Source: Mesocentrotus franciscanus (Eukaryota > Echinodermata > Echinoidea > Camarodonta > Strongylocentrotidae). Taken from it: DNA of 64,000 nucleotides. The stretch's first letter is position 1, and the number at the start of each line of letters is the position of its first letter. The position numbers and the translations under genes are program-made. The notes beneath the pieces were generated by a model. That model worked only from the letters and a program-made list of their open reading frames with translations. It did no database searches and was not told the DNA's origin. The DNA lies in NCBI GenBank assembly GCA_037976565.1, contig CP137667.1, positions 4,364,299 through 4,428,298 on the forward strand. The letters are read 5' to 3'. Below, one piece after another: positions 57,301-64,000 of this stretch.

Positions 57301-60300
57301 AGAAGAGCCAATTTTCTGACGATGTCGAAGAAACAAAGGTCGACTATGGAAGGTAAGCGAAAATCCTGACCTTCAAACAAAGAACAGAAATCGATGATGT
57401 TAATATACAAACTGGGGGTTCGTACTGTCAAACAGAAAGATGGCGTGGTCCTCATACGAAGAAACAGTGGTCAACGATGTCGATGATGGTGAAAGTAAAG
57501 TTCCCATGATGATCATAAACGAAGAAACGGATGGTCGATGTCGAAGGTAGAGTTCCGACGATGAACGAAGACACGGAAGGTCAATGGTGTCGATATAAAA
57601 CGAAAATAGCGACCTTCAAACAACCAAGATAAGGTTTTCAGCGCAAAAGTGATGATGCAGCCCCGTCGTTCAATCTGTTGCTTTAATTGATATATTGCCG
57701 AAACGACACAATACAAAAGAAATATCACTGGATACTGAATGGTGCCAAATCGAGGAGCTTGTAGTCAGTTGCTCCTGCAATAATAACATAAAAAATAAAC
57801 TTTTGATTACACAGAGAAACAGAATTTAGATATTTGGTGGAGAGATTGTCAGGATTGAATACGACTTTGATTTTGCTTTAGAAGTTTAGATCTATCACAA
57901 ATTATCAATTATCTCCAAGCTCCGATACAGTTTAACACATGTTAGTGTTACCAGTCTGTGGCTAGGTCTGGCCACGTACAATTTTTGGTTTATTTTTGAA
58001 AATAAATATCTTTCAAAACATGCAGTGCCATCACTCTGGAAACAACATCGGACCTAGTCTAGGCCCCAGCTAGCTTCATTAATAATAATTCACGTTGTTG
58101 GAAGCATTGAAATATGAAATAAATATTATTACAAATTAAAATTAAAAATAAAATGGCGCCCAATGACAATGCAACAATTGAATGATCACTCAAGCCGTAG
58201 TCGCGTAGTCGTAGCTAGAGGAAGGTACAATGCAATATTCTATAGACTACAGCTGAAGGCTAGCTGGGGCTAGCTTTTATTAGTTTTACCTCGACTCTTT
58301 CTGTCTTTGTAAGTTTGTTGACTCGGCTCAGTTTGAATTTTGAGAAATTGAGTGTGCTATTACAATAGATATTACAACATGGAAATGAATGTATGGGACA
58401 ATGCATTAAGTGCATCTAGACCATTAATTAACTACCGGGTAATTTTTCCGTTGTATAATTACCCTTATTCCTATCTTGTCAAAGGGAAATACAAATAGAA
58501 GTTAAAACCTACCATTTTCCTAGAAATCACGGTGAAAACGTCTCGTAATAATTGTCTTCAGAATCAGGCGCTTGTAATCTTGTTTGGTTACCGCTCAAGC
58601 CAGGAAAAAGAAATTCGCGACATAAATGGCGAAATTCAGTCAGGCGTGAATCTTGTCGTCAATTTCGCCGCGAATAATTCGCGATTTCGTATATTTCCGA
58701 TGTCCCTTCAGGGCCACCATCCGATACTTATAAGCAGCATCTAACAAATATGAGTTGTATGCAGCACTGCACATCAACAGGAATCAACGAATATTTGGAT
58801 GTCACCCGACCTTTAAGTTAGGCTCCATCAATTATCAGCCCCAAATCCCATCCCTATTTCATATACACTGTCAAACAGTTCGGTCAAATTCAACCCACCC
58901 TTGAGTTAAAAACGAAAATGCATGTTTAGAGGGTAAAGTTCTACCCAATATTGTGTAAAATATACCTAAAACTTACTGTTTACCCAATACTGTGTAATGT
59001 TTTTCAAAAAAGTTTTGCATGTATCTAAATGCATAATTGGAAATATTGCAATTATTGCTAGCTCAGCCATTTCACTTTTACGTGTGTGTGTATTGGGTTT
59101 TTACAGACGTGTATCAATCAGATATGATTATTTACGTCTGGGGACCGACCTTTAACGTCACCATCCGAAAGACGTGACTCAGTTTCTCGTCCTCGGCTGA
59201 ATCATATTTGCTGAATTACTTTGCTCATTGCGCTTTATATAATCTTCGGCAAGGTACCTGGAAGCAAGTCTATGCCGAGGGTCTAAACAGTGGGACAGGA
59301 GGGGAGACTATTTTCAGAGGCTTCATGAAGCTGACGGATCACGTGACAACCGTCGATACTCGAGGCCTCTCTGATTTAAGTGCTCGTAGACTATCTGACG
59401 TCATGGCTGAGATTAGTAAGTATATAATAAAGGAAATGCTCTTGTATGGTTAGTTCGTTTTCCCCCAAAAGCGCGTATAAATACCTTCACATAGAAGGTC
59501 TAAAATCCTTCTGAATGTTTATTCATCCATAATAAAGCCCACTCATTTCGCAAATGCCCATTTACCGAGGTAATTTTCTCAGCTACAGAGATAAATCCCC
59601 CTATTCTTTGATTAATGAAAATACTTTGGATTGATGTTACGTGTCATTCATCAGGTGCCAAGTTGTGTGTTCAACCTTTGTTTGGAAGATTAATAGTCTT
59701 TTAATCGATTTATTATGAGATTACCCTTGTGTTTGAGTTTCAAATCCATCGCACATTCAATCCTTTAAAAGTACACACAGGGGAATCACTCCACGACAGA
59801 ACAAATCACTCTTAACGAAACAATAGCAAAAAGGCTAGATCAGCATGATTCAAAACACATTCCAACCCCAAAATAAAAGATACTGTCGACAATAAACATG
59901 CAGTTTGCTATCATGGACATGTTTCATTTAACTTAGGCCTGACCCCAAATATTCCGGTGTATTGTACATTCCGTGATTACATAATAATTGCCAATGGGGA
60001 TATCAGTGTAAAGTAAGAAACGGGCTCTTTAAAGCCAAATTTTAAAGTTTATATAACTGAATCATTGTATGAGATAAACTCTCTTCACATGGGTAACTTT
60101 ATTTGTGTCGACAGGTGGCAATAGGGGGATTGATCCCAATAGGCGTCATAGGAGTGAGAAGATAGACTGCCCCATATTTGTCTTCAAGTACAGGTATTTC
60201 AGACCTACCTTAATAATACTGATAACAACAATGAAGATGGTGATGATGATGGTGATGATGATGGGGAAGATTATGAAGATGATGCAGTGTAAGTGACTCT

Positions 60301-61580
60301 AAAGAGAACCTTGTTGTATTTGCTGTAAGTGATTTGTTGTAAGTGCAAAGCTAAGGAGAGCTATGATTTAAGACTTCGTTTCAAACTAGGATCGCTTAGC
60401 ATAATGCCTTTCTCACAGGACAACATCGTTCCGGTTTTTGCTCATGCGCTCTGCTTGCTACCATGCTATTGCATGATGTTGGTTATTATCTTCATGTTTG
60501 TTTCTTTTTTTCTCTTTTTTCTCGCAATTAATTCATGTCCAGTGACTTGGCAGACTACCAGTAGTTGTTACATCATTATTACGGTGCGTTATATGTTAGC
60601 AATTTTATCAATATTTCCCTTCATATATCCAGCGTTGCCACTGGAACGGAACCTTGCAGGGCATTCCTAAGTACTCTTATAGACGAAACTAAGAAAAGAT
60701 TTGGTAAGTATCATTTAGAACATCTCCATGATGATTTACATACATTTTAAATGATATCACATTTAGAATCGCAACAATTTGAAAACAATTAATAAGTTAT
60801 AGACCAAAATTCGCCCCACCCCCGCCTGACCAGATGAAATTGGGAGAAATTTTCGCTCGAATATATTGTTGGCATTGGTCTTGAGAACCGCACATAGTTT
60901 TCAACAAGGAATGGTTCTAAACAATTTTTTTTTGGAGGGCGGGGCTAGGGGCTTAGTGGTTCTGACATACATTTTCACCATGTTCCTCGAGATTTTTTTT
61001 AATGAAATTTGTTTTTAGCGTTTCCCTTCCAGGGGTGGGGAGTGAACCCCCAGCTCCCACCTAGAACCGCTACTGGTTTCGGCTTTCAAAGATGATGTTT
61101 TCTTCTTTTACCACCAACAACTTTCGGAAAATCAACCTAAGGCAATTTCAATGGCCTTCTACGTCACCCTTTCAAAAAAAAATACAAAAATTACAAAGAC
61201 GTATAACGTAATTTGTATGGAAATTATAATAACGTATTTAAATTGCCCCTTGAATTGACTTTTGGAATGTGGTTGCGATCATGTTCTTTTTTAATTCTAC
61301 AGGCGCGTATCCAATCGTGGTTTTACCCTTCGGAGACAGCGTCGCCAATAAAGATCAGATCCTGGATGAAATCGTCTTGACAGGTATGCCTAAAAGCAGT
61401 GTCTTCTTCATTGAGAACTACACAAACGATAACCACGAGATGATCAAAGAGAGACACGTAACACTGCTGAAGATACTGGAAGCCTGCATCGTACGAGCTG
61501 ATGACAATACAACCTTCCGATTGACAAAAGAAAAGGAAATACCTTGGTGGGACAATTGGAGGATCGCTAATCATAATTAA
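36255..61580 (+). CDS. Gene C: complete membrane-anchored IFI44-like P-loop GTPase with a ~21-kb intron 3
   Basis: Seven exons (36255-36327, 37308-37406, 37835-38035, 59254-59415, 60115-60193, 60633-60703, 61303-61580) give 963 nt, 320 residues. Order: hydrophobic N-terminus (residues about 9-24), transmembrane-like segment (about 31-48), charged helix (ETQIRQLREK), G1 GVQNSGKST at about residues 105-113, G3 VDTRG near 164, two short strands/helices, and the conserved FFIENYTNDNHE...LLKILEACI block. All splice sites are GT-AG and all phases match. No canonical G4 motif. Two hydrophobic segments suggest a membrane hairpin or signal anchor with the GTPase domain in the cytosol. Family membership (IFI44-like) is by motif order; function in antiviral or stress response is inference. 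Confidence 0.72.
36430..37307 (+). other. Intron 1 of gene C
   Basis: A short pyrimidine tract (36430-36545) matches those after exons 1a and 1b. From about 36815 to 37305 it is collinear with 2440-2985 and 20570-20979. It is much shorter than intron 1 of gene B. Confidence 0.65.
37308..37406 (+). CDS. Gene C exon 2 (transmembrane-like segment)
   Basis: 99 nt with acceptor TTTTCAG and donor GTAAGG. Encodes DKEHSLLPIVIVLIVSTTFG followed by LAWSIDNTEKTGK. The hydrophobic run is about 18 residues. Confidence 0.72.
37835..38035 (+). CDS. Gene C exon 3 (P-loop exon)
   Basis: 201 nt, acceptor AATCAAG and donor GTGCAC. Encodes QPIDIEDHETQIRQLREKIF and, after KIRL, the G1 motif GVFGVQNSGKST. This is the ancestral-looking form without the 51-nt insertion of gene A and with intact splice sites, unlike gene B. 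Confidence 0.78.
38217..38345 (+). repeat. tRNA-derived SINE-like segment in intron 3 of gene C
   Basis: Third copy at the same intron position as in A and B (GATGGCCTGGCGGTAGAGCC; GGTTCAAATCCCACT). Confidence 0.6.
39245..39921 (+). mobile_element. Penelope-like element fragment (left part), host of the giant insertion
   Basis: Similarity to intron 3 of gene A stops at about 39245 and resumes at about 58805. Of the DNA in between, 39245-39921 and 58729-58805 are not part of the giant element and so form an outer insertion. The hammerhead-like core at 39642-39692 points to a Penelope-like element, since these carry such motifs in their terminal repeats. No reverse transcriptase is left. Confidence 0.4.
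39642..39692 (+). ncRNA. Hammerhead ribozyme-like core (type I)
   Basis: CTGATGA (39650-39656) and GAAAC (39675-39679) are the invariant core blocks, followed by GTC (39680-39682) as cleavage triplet. Stem I: GGAGT and CTC (39642-39649) pair with GAG and ACTCC (39683-39692) around a 2-nt bulge. Stem II: GGATAG (39658-39663) pairs with CTGTTC (39669-39674). Stem III is only the AC/GT pair, as in the minimal motifs of Penelope-like elements. An unpaired C at 39657 makes activity uncertain. Confidence 0.5.
39958..40205. repeat. Subterminal palindromic array of the giant element
   Basis: Alternating direct and inverted copies of GTGAATAATTGGCGATAAAA and AATTTCGTCGTGAATAATT-like units, 20-60 nt each. 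The right end has a shorter set (about 58610-58695). Such subterminal repeats are often transposase-binding sites. Confidence 0.75.
40620..41708. other. Interior of the giant element, left side
   Basis: No exon or known repeat recognised. Several copies of the phrase TCTAGATCTA or close variants lie here (41420-41470, also 40320 and 40410). A 77-residue frame on the minus strand (41321-41554) has no recognisable motif and is not called. Confidence 0.4.
41709..41918. mobile_element. ~210-bp foldback element nested in the giant element
   Basis: ATTGAATGTATGATGCG (41718) pairs with CGCATCATACATTCAAT (to 41909), and the inner arms GAACTCCGCTCCGTGTTGAA and their complement pair perfectly around a 23-nt loop near 41800. 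It forms one long hairpin. Confidence 0.8.
42165..42510 (+). repeat. Dispersed repeat, copy 2 (truncated)
   Basis: Matches 18580-18910 and 54600-54830, with TTCTTGTAATGGCCAAA and ACGACCATTCGGTACA. Confidence 0.7.
42511..43680. other. Interior of the giant element, nothing recognised
   Basis: AT-rich, with TCTAGATCTA-like phrases around 42870-42910. No gene, RNA or inverted-repeat structure was found. Confidence 0.4.
43690..44225. repeat. Imperfect inverted repeat with ~430-nt spacer
   Basis: The reverse complement of 43690-43745 (GGGATGTCGTCTGCTTGGGC) matches 44170-44225 (GGGATGTCATCGTCTGCTTG) and continues into GTGACGTC/GTGACGGC. Ends and target duplication could not be set. Short frames here (43890-44102 minus, 44175-44390 plus) have no recognisable domain. 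Confidence 0.5.
44391..45185. other. Interior of the giant element, nothing recognised
   Basis: No convincing coding sequence or repeat. Confidence 0.35.
45186..45296 (+). repeat. LINE/SINE 3'-tail-like segment
   Basis: GTGCTTAGAGACATTGTATT followed by AAGCGCTATATAAAAGCGG and a TTATTATT tail is a common 3' end of CR1-like and SINE elements in marine invertebrates (from general knowledge). The reverse form TTATATAGCGC occurs at 26550. Confidence 0.5.
45300..45490 (+). repeat. Seven tandem ~26-bp units with GGGTCGCTATTCATA
   Basis: Units end GGGTCGCTATTCATAATAC with variable starts (AGAAGA, GACAAG, CGAGAAGA). One inverted unit lies at 49921-49960, preceded by sequence complementary to that following the array (AAATTAAATAAGCAAA), so 45300-49960 may itself be one inverted-repeat element. 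Confidence 0.85.
45515..46252. mobile_element. 738-bp element with TTAA duplication and perfect 18-bp ends
   Basis: AGGTAATACAAAGTTTTG at 45515 and its exact reverse complement ending at 46252; TTAA on both sides (45511-45514 and 46253-46256). A second, weaker copy of the right end lies at 45997-46019, because the right part is duplicated internally (45930-46020 and 46180-46260). TTAA points to piggyBac or Kolobok MITEs. No transposase. Confidence 0.78.
46260..47789. other. Interior of the giant element, between nested elements
   Basis: CAGTGGCGTAGCCAGG at about 47126 resembles a common transposon terminus, and its complement CCATGGCTACGCCACAG follows the next element at 49842. Apart from this, nothing recognised. 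Confidence 0.4.
47790..49828. mobile_element. 2.04-kb giant-hairpin element with CCCACAAATGTAATAA arrays
   Basis: TGTTACACCCACAAATG at 47790 and its reverse complement at 49828 are the ends. Ten units of CCCACAAATGTAATAA (47796-48005) face eight inverted units (49663-49824). Inward, both arms carry repeats of GGGTCTGGAGGAAAGACTAC type (inverted on the left), about 620 nt left and 1.0-1.2 kb right; the right arm has grown by duplicating a unit of about 300 nt (48780-49085 and 49090-49370). Both flanks are runs of C, so the duplication cannot be sized. Confidence 0.82.
49829..50560. other. Interior of the giant element
   Basis: Apart from the single inverted GGGTCGCTATTCATA unit at 49921-49940, nothing recognised. 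Confidence 0.4.
50568..51546. mobile_element. ~980-bp element with GCTAGAG-type inverted ends
   Basis: AGAGATATATATTTAATAAG at the left and the reverse complement of the right end (AGAGATATATATATACTAAC) are followed by GCTAGAGTGCGGACTCG and GCTAGAGGGCGTACTCG. The similarity continues to a shared GGCCGCCATTACT-type block. The TATA-rich edges hide the target duplication. No open frame. Confidence 0.65.
51747..52378 (+). mobile_element. ~630-bp repeat element with three tandem ~133-bp units
   Basis: Starts ATCCCCTCGCCGACGAAGTC and ends GCGAGGGGATGAT, so ATCCCCTCGC is a 10-bp inverted end. Three units of about 133 nt (from about 51830, 51965 and 52100) share TCTGGTTTCCGTTCGATAAC and AGCTCATTAAATATGC. 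No protein. Confidence 0.7.
52440..52960 (+). pseudogene. LINE reverse transcriptase 3' end, fragment
   Basis: In one frame from 52531: VIKLLGVFIQSNLKWNTSIK, then LYILRRLKHHGLPPHDLVTI, then YLSIVRPVLEYAVPVWSGG and IERIQKRACQIILGLD. This is the thumb and C-terminal part of CR1/L2/Jockey-type reverse transcriptases. The frame upstream (52421-52530) is shifted and the catalytic core is missing, so it is a 5'-truncated dead copy. Confidence 0.82.
53155..53365 (+). mobile_element. tRNA-derived SINE with duplicated 5' head
   Basis: GAGGCGCGATAGCTCAGT occurs twice in a row (53154 and 53177). The second is followed by TGGTAGAGCAGTGGTC and GGGTTCGAAACC, an A box and B box as in tRNA genes. A tRNA-unrelated body ending TTAGCAGTCAGGTAAAATAA follows. 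The anticodon stem and acceptor stem do not pair, so it is a SINE and not a tRNA. Confidence 0.8.
53366..54400. other. Interior of the giant element
   Basis: Low-complexity spots (poly-T and poly-G near 53911-53935) and otherwise nothing recognised. Confidence 0.4.
54405..54830 (+). repeat. Dispersed repeat, copy 3
   Basis: Matches 18370-18910 from CCCTTTTGCAGCCAAC to CTGCAAATGGGACATAG. Confidence 0.75.
54831..55970. other. Interior of the giant element, nothing recognised
   Basis: AT-rich DNA without coding or repeat signal. Confidence 0.4.
56000..56250 (+). repeat. Purine-rich tract
   Basis: AGAAGAAGAGAGAGAGAG-type sequence; the minus-strand open frames of Ser/Phe/Leu runs are not genes. 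Confidence 0.85.
56440..56655 (+). repeat. Copy of GTPase intron 1 sequence inside the giant element
   Basis: AATTATAAATATCTTGATAATC, AAAGGTTTATAATTAT and TTGCAGCATGAGCTAAATC match 2270-2420 (unit A), 20420-20545 (unit B) and 18240-18360. Either this is a dispersed repeat that also sits in the GTPase introns, or the element picked it up. Confidence 0.65.
56656..57165. other. Interior of the giant element, nothing recognised
   Basis: No feature seen. Confidence 0.35.
57170..57620 (+). repeat. Degenerate tandem array with GACGATGTCGAAGAAACAA
   Basis: About nine diverged units of 40-70 nt combine TCGACGATGTCGA-like palindromes with GAAGAAACAAGG and AAGGTAAAGTT. The frame on the minus strand reads repeats of FFDIV, as expected from such an array, and is not called a gene. 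Confidence 0.7.
58230..58720. repeat. Right terminal inverted repeat of the giant element
   Basis: Reverse complement alignable with 39930-40600 in patches, the left arm having a longer subterminal palindrome array. Runs up to the 8-bp duplication at 58721-58728. Confidence 0.8.
58729..59253 (+). other. End of the outer insertion and rest of intron 3 of gene C
   Basis: 58729-58805 belongs to the outer insertion. From 58806 (TTAAGTTAGGCTCCATCAAT) the intron matches 5115-5436 and 23285-23581. A short extra stretch (about 59085-59215) is absent from A and B. Confidence 0.6.
59254..59415 (+). CDS. Gene C exon 4 (G3 motif)
   Basis: 162 nt, acceptor GGCAAG and donor GTAAGT. Encodes GTWKQVYAEGLNSGTGGETI, FRGFMKLTDH and VTTVDTRG (Gly codon 59364-59366), ending VMAEI. 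Intact G3, unlike gene B. Confidence 0.75.
60115..60193 (+). CDS. Gene C exon 5
   Basis: 79 nt, acceptor TCGACAG and donor GTATTT. Encodes SGNRGIDPNRRHRSEKIDCP followed by IFVFKY. A short GAT microsatellite follows at 60228-60290. Confidence 0.72.
60633..60703 (+). CDS. Gene C exon 6
   Basis: 71 nt, acceptor TATCCAG and donor GTAAGT. Encodes SVATGTEPCRAFLSTLIDET followed by KKRF. Confidence 0.7.
61303..61580 (+). CDS. Gene C exon 7 (C-terminal block and stop)
   Basis: Acceptor TTCTACAG; TAA at 61578-61580. Encodes PIVVLPFGDSVANKDQILDE, KSSVFFIENYTNDNHEM and LLKILEACIVRADDNTTF, ending WWDNWRIANHN, eight residues longer than gene A after the shared Trp pair. Confidence 0.8.
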
Positions 61581-61722
61581 GAATTTTTTTATTTTTTTGT
61601 GAAGTTTTAGGGGGAAATTCATTAATTTTCCTTCATCTATCATTTTGCATTTAATGTAGAAAATGTACAAAAAAAATTATCACAGAATATTACGAAACTT
61701 ACACTGAATGTTCAAAATTACA

Positions 61723-61728
61723 AATAAA
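61723..61728 (+). terminator. Poly(A) signal candidate of gene C
   Basis: AATAAA 142 nt after the stop, in a block also present near 26140 of unit B. Confidence 0.4.
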
Positions 61729-63176
61729 TGACATGTGCCAAACAATTTTGCTAGAAAATGTATAGTTGCTGGGTAGTGAACGTAGAAAGATAAGGAAATC
61801 CGGGTAAGTAGGCCAGACACCATGTGCGTATTAAACGCAGGTCACTATGTGCAAATGGGAGTTGGTTTTTTTATCGAAGATGATGCCAAGTAGGTTGTTG
61901 TGCGTATGTTTTTATTTCAGTGGTTCAAACAACCAATCTAATGCAGGATAAACAATCCACAATAAATCATAGTCATTTTCTCTCAAAATACGATTACCAT
62001 ACCAGAGTTAAGGATTAGCTTTAAAGGTAGATTAATATTCAACAAATTAGTATTCATTTTGACAAAAGTGAAAGTATGTGAAGGGCATGGTAAGCTGGAA
62101 TTTGATAGAAAAAAGGAACTAAATTGCCACTTCATGGTTTCTCTCCTTTAAAGCATGTCATTTCTTTTCATTAAATCTTTTATCAAAATTTATAAAGGAA
62201 AGATATATAAGAAGAAAAAATGGAGTTTGTATTTGCAAATTTTCGTTCCATTCATATATGTTTGTTTATTTGTTTTTGTGTTCTTTGATAAATGATCTTT
62301 TGATTGAAGACAATTTAACTAATTTATAAACCATAACATTATATAACCATAAATTATATACAAAATATGTAGAATGTTATAATCAGGAGGAAAAGAAATA
62401 TTGATGCTCCTCCTATTCGGAGCCAGAAAGGCGTCAATTCATATTCTTTAACATATGGTTTAGTGTCCCTCTGGCTCTGAACAGAGGGTTTAATCTAAGT
62501 TTCCTTTTCTACTCTCAGTTTCATATTATCAGGAATGTACTACTTCGGTAGTCTTACTGCTGTCACAGAGGGATGTTGGTTATACAATCTGTAAAAACAT
62601 GATCATATTAATCATGTTAATTTATATACTACAGAAATGTTATGTAGATATGAAACGCTTCTAACTACCAAGGCATGTAGTTTACATGTTGGTTACATTT
62701 GGTATCTGATGTTGAATGCGGTAATGAGAATGTTACCAAATGCATACTGGAGCCGGGTGGTTTTAATCTGCAGTTTTATGAGAATTCAGTTGTCAAAGCC
62801 GAGTTGCTTTAGAACAATGTTGGATTCTGGTCATGCGAATGCAATGTGAAGGAAGCATTTGAGAAGGGTACACAGAAGTATTTTTGTATTTGTAGGTTCT
62901 AAAATCATCAAAATGGGACAAAATCGATCAAATATTTCTAGAAAATCACACACACAGAATAACAAAGCACAGTAAAATGTTAATACATCGGACTACACCC
63001 ATATGTCATGAAAGTTTGGTCTAAATGTCTAATTTCTTCCTTGCAATATTTTAATATCAGTATGCGCAGAGCGGTATTTTTAAAAGATTTGTTTTAGTGT
63101 AACATGCGTGATATCCATCCACATTGACGGAAAATTAGAATTACAAATCTCAATACTATTCATCACCTGTACCTGG
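61729..63176 (+). other. 3' flank of unit C
   Basis: Collinear with 8030-8890 of unit A and, up to about 62100, with 26140-26520 of unit B. No further exon seen. Confidence 0.6.
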
Positions 63177-63456
63177 GGGTGTTTCACAAAGACTAAGATC
63201 GACTTTAAGTTTGACTCAACTATGGAAGGATGTTGATGCAACTGTTTACTCTCACTATTGGTCTCTCAATTATGATATTTAGATTTTTTCCTCAAATAAT
63301 GAACTATCAACAAATGTTAATTCTCTACATTTGTGACCACGATTTATACGTCCCTTGAGAAACCAATGCCAGGAATTATAAGAGGAACTAGTGGCATGAA
63401 CGGCCTGCCATAGTAAAGTCCAAATTAAAGTCGATCTTAGCTTTTGTGAAACACCC
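63177..63456. mobile_element. 280-bp MITE with GGGTGTTTCACAAA ends and CCTGG duplication
   Basis: GGGTGTTTCACAAAGACTAA at the left pairs with the reverse complement of the right end (GGGTGTTTCACAAAAGCTAA). CCTGG flanks both sides (63172-63176 and 63457-63461), and unit A has the uninterrupted site with a single CCTGG at 8887-8891. The superfamily is not certain. Confidence 0.88.
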
Positions 63457-64000
63457 CCTGGTCTCAACTTTCTATTTAATTTGAATAAAATATGAAAAAT
63501 ATATATTGCTGCTATACAATATCTGATATATCATTCAAAGTGTGATGGTAGTTATGTATTTGTTTTAATCATTGTTTTGAGAAGAAAAAAAAAACATTTG
63601 TGCTTTACTCAAATATATACTTAATGTGTAACTAGTCAAGTCTATATCAAGTATTTAATTTTAGCAAATAACATTGTTACTTTAATTATGCTTTTTTATA
63701 GTTCATATGATATCAGTATTCTATACTATGTTTTATATAAAGTCGCAATTTTGGTGTTGTTATCCTTGCTCTCTATTGGGTAGAATGAATATGATTTAGC
63801 TTAGTGTTTTTCATCCTTTAAAGAAATACAAAGTTTCGCGTCATACTAACCCAGAATTCATGACAGAGGATTCATTTGGCACCATCCTGGTACTCGTCAA
63901 GTACAGTGTACACTTATACGGACACACTTGTTTATAAACAAAATATTGAAAAAAAACGCGGCCGAGCGAAGCGAGCGAGGCAAAAAAAAATCAAATTTTT
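63457..64000. other. End of window, unit C 3' flank
   Basis: Matches 8891-9410 of unit A. Ends in the GC-rich GAGCGAAGCGAGCGAGG motif near 63963. Confidence 0.6.

Larger units (their letters stand above)
39930..58720. mobile_element. 18.8-kb transposon with long terminal inverted repeats in intron 3 of gene C
   Basis: The left end ATGGTGGCCCTCAAGGGACA and the reverse complement of the right end ATGGTGGCCCTGAAGGGACA match at 19 of 20. Flanks are a perfect 8-bp duplication, CCGATACT (39922-39929 and 58721-58728). Beyond the tips the two arms stay alignable for about 660 nt (left) and 460 nt (right), sharing phrases such as AAAATGGTAGGTTTTAAC and AATGCATTGTCCCATAC. An 8-bp duplication fits hAT, P or Zisupton-like superfamilies. 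No transposase was found; the interior is other repeats, so it is non-autonomous or gutted. Genes A and B lack it at this place. Confidence 0.85.

Noticed and set aside
57147..57455. Minus-strand frame with repeated FFDIV as a repeat protein
   Set aside because: It is the translation of a degenerate tandem array, with frames broken by unit-length changes.
39930..58720. Polinton/Maverick interpretation of the giant element
   Set aside because: Size fits, but the 8-bp duplication and ATGGTGG tips do not, and no integrase, polymerase, protease or capsid gene is visible.

Overview
The window looks like AT-rich, intron-rich, transposon-dense DNA from an animal. The few real genes are split into short exons with GT-AG introns, and the rest is tRNA-derived SINEs, LINE pieces, foldback elements, microsatellites and minisatellites. 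The repeat types and the gene family suggest a marine invertebrate deuterostome, most plausibly an echinoderm such as a sea urchin. That is an inference from style; no sequence here fixes the species.

The only convincing protein genes are three tandem, same-strand (+) paralogues of a small P-loop GTPase related to the interferon-induced protein 44 (IFI44) family. Each has the same architecture: a first coding exon with a hydrophobic N-terminus, a second exon with a transmembrane-like segment, an exon with a charged helix and the G1/P-loop, an exon with the G3 motif (DTRG), two small exons, and a last exon ending in a conserved C-terminal block. Gene A (exons 2 to 7 at 2986-7827) has its first exon outside the window. 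Gene B (first exons at 15020 and/or 17499, last exon ending at 25959) looks damaged: the P-loop exon has lost both normal splice sites and the G3 glycine is Asp. Gene C (36255-61580) is complete and open in every exon (about 320 codons), but its intron 3 is about 21 kb long because it carries a giant transposon. The genes sit in long duplicated units that share introns and downstream DNA, so each unit can serve as an empty-site control for insertions in the others. A fourth, inverted fragment (last exon only, about 33335-33531, minus strand) abuts a LINE piece.

Layout: 1-1590 is a tandem 847-bp duplication with Death-domain-like coding remnants. 1.45-11 kb is unit A. 11-14.5 kb is intergenic, with microsatellites, a 575-bp array of palindromes and small foldback elements. 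14.6-32 kb is unit B, with a duplicated first-exon region. 30.2-36 kb is a nest of inverted-repeat elements, one inserted inside another with a TTAA duplication. 36.1-39.2 kb and 58.8-64 kb are the two halves of unit C. Between those halves, a Penelope-like fragment carrying a hammerhead-ribozyme-like core is interrupted by an 18.8-kb element (39930-58720) with long inverted ends and a perfect 8-bp target duplication. That element contains several nested elements and no recognisable transposase.

Taken together, the window is a rapidly changing locus of candidate immune, membrane-anchored GTPases. The differences between copies are a duplicated P-loop segment in A, broken splicing and a G3 change in B, and a giant intron in C. 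Links to immunity rest only on family resemblance.
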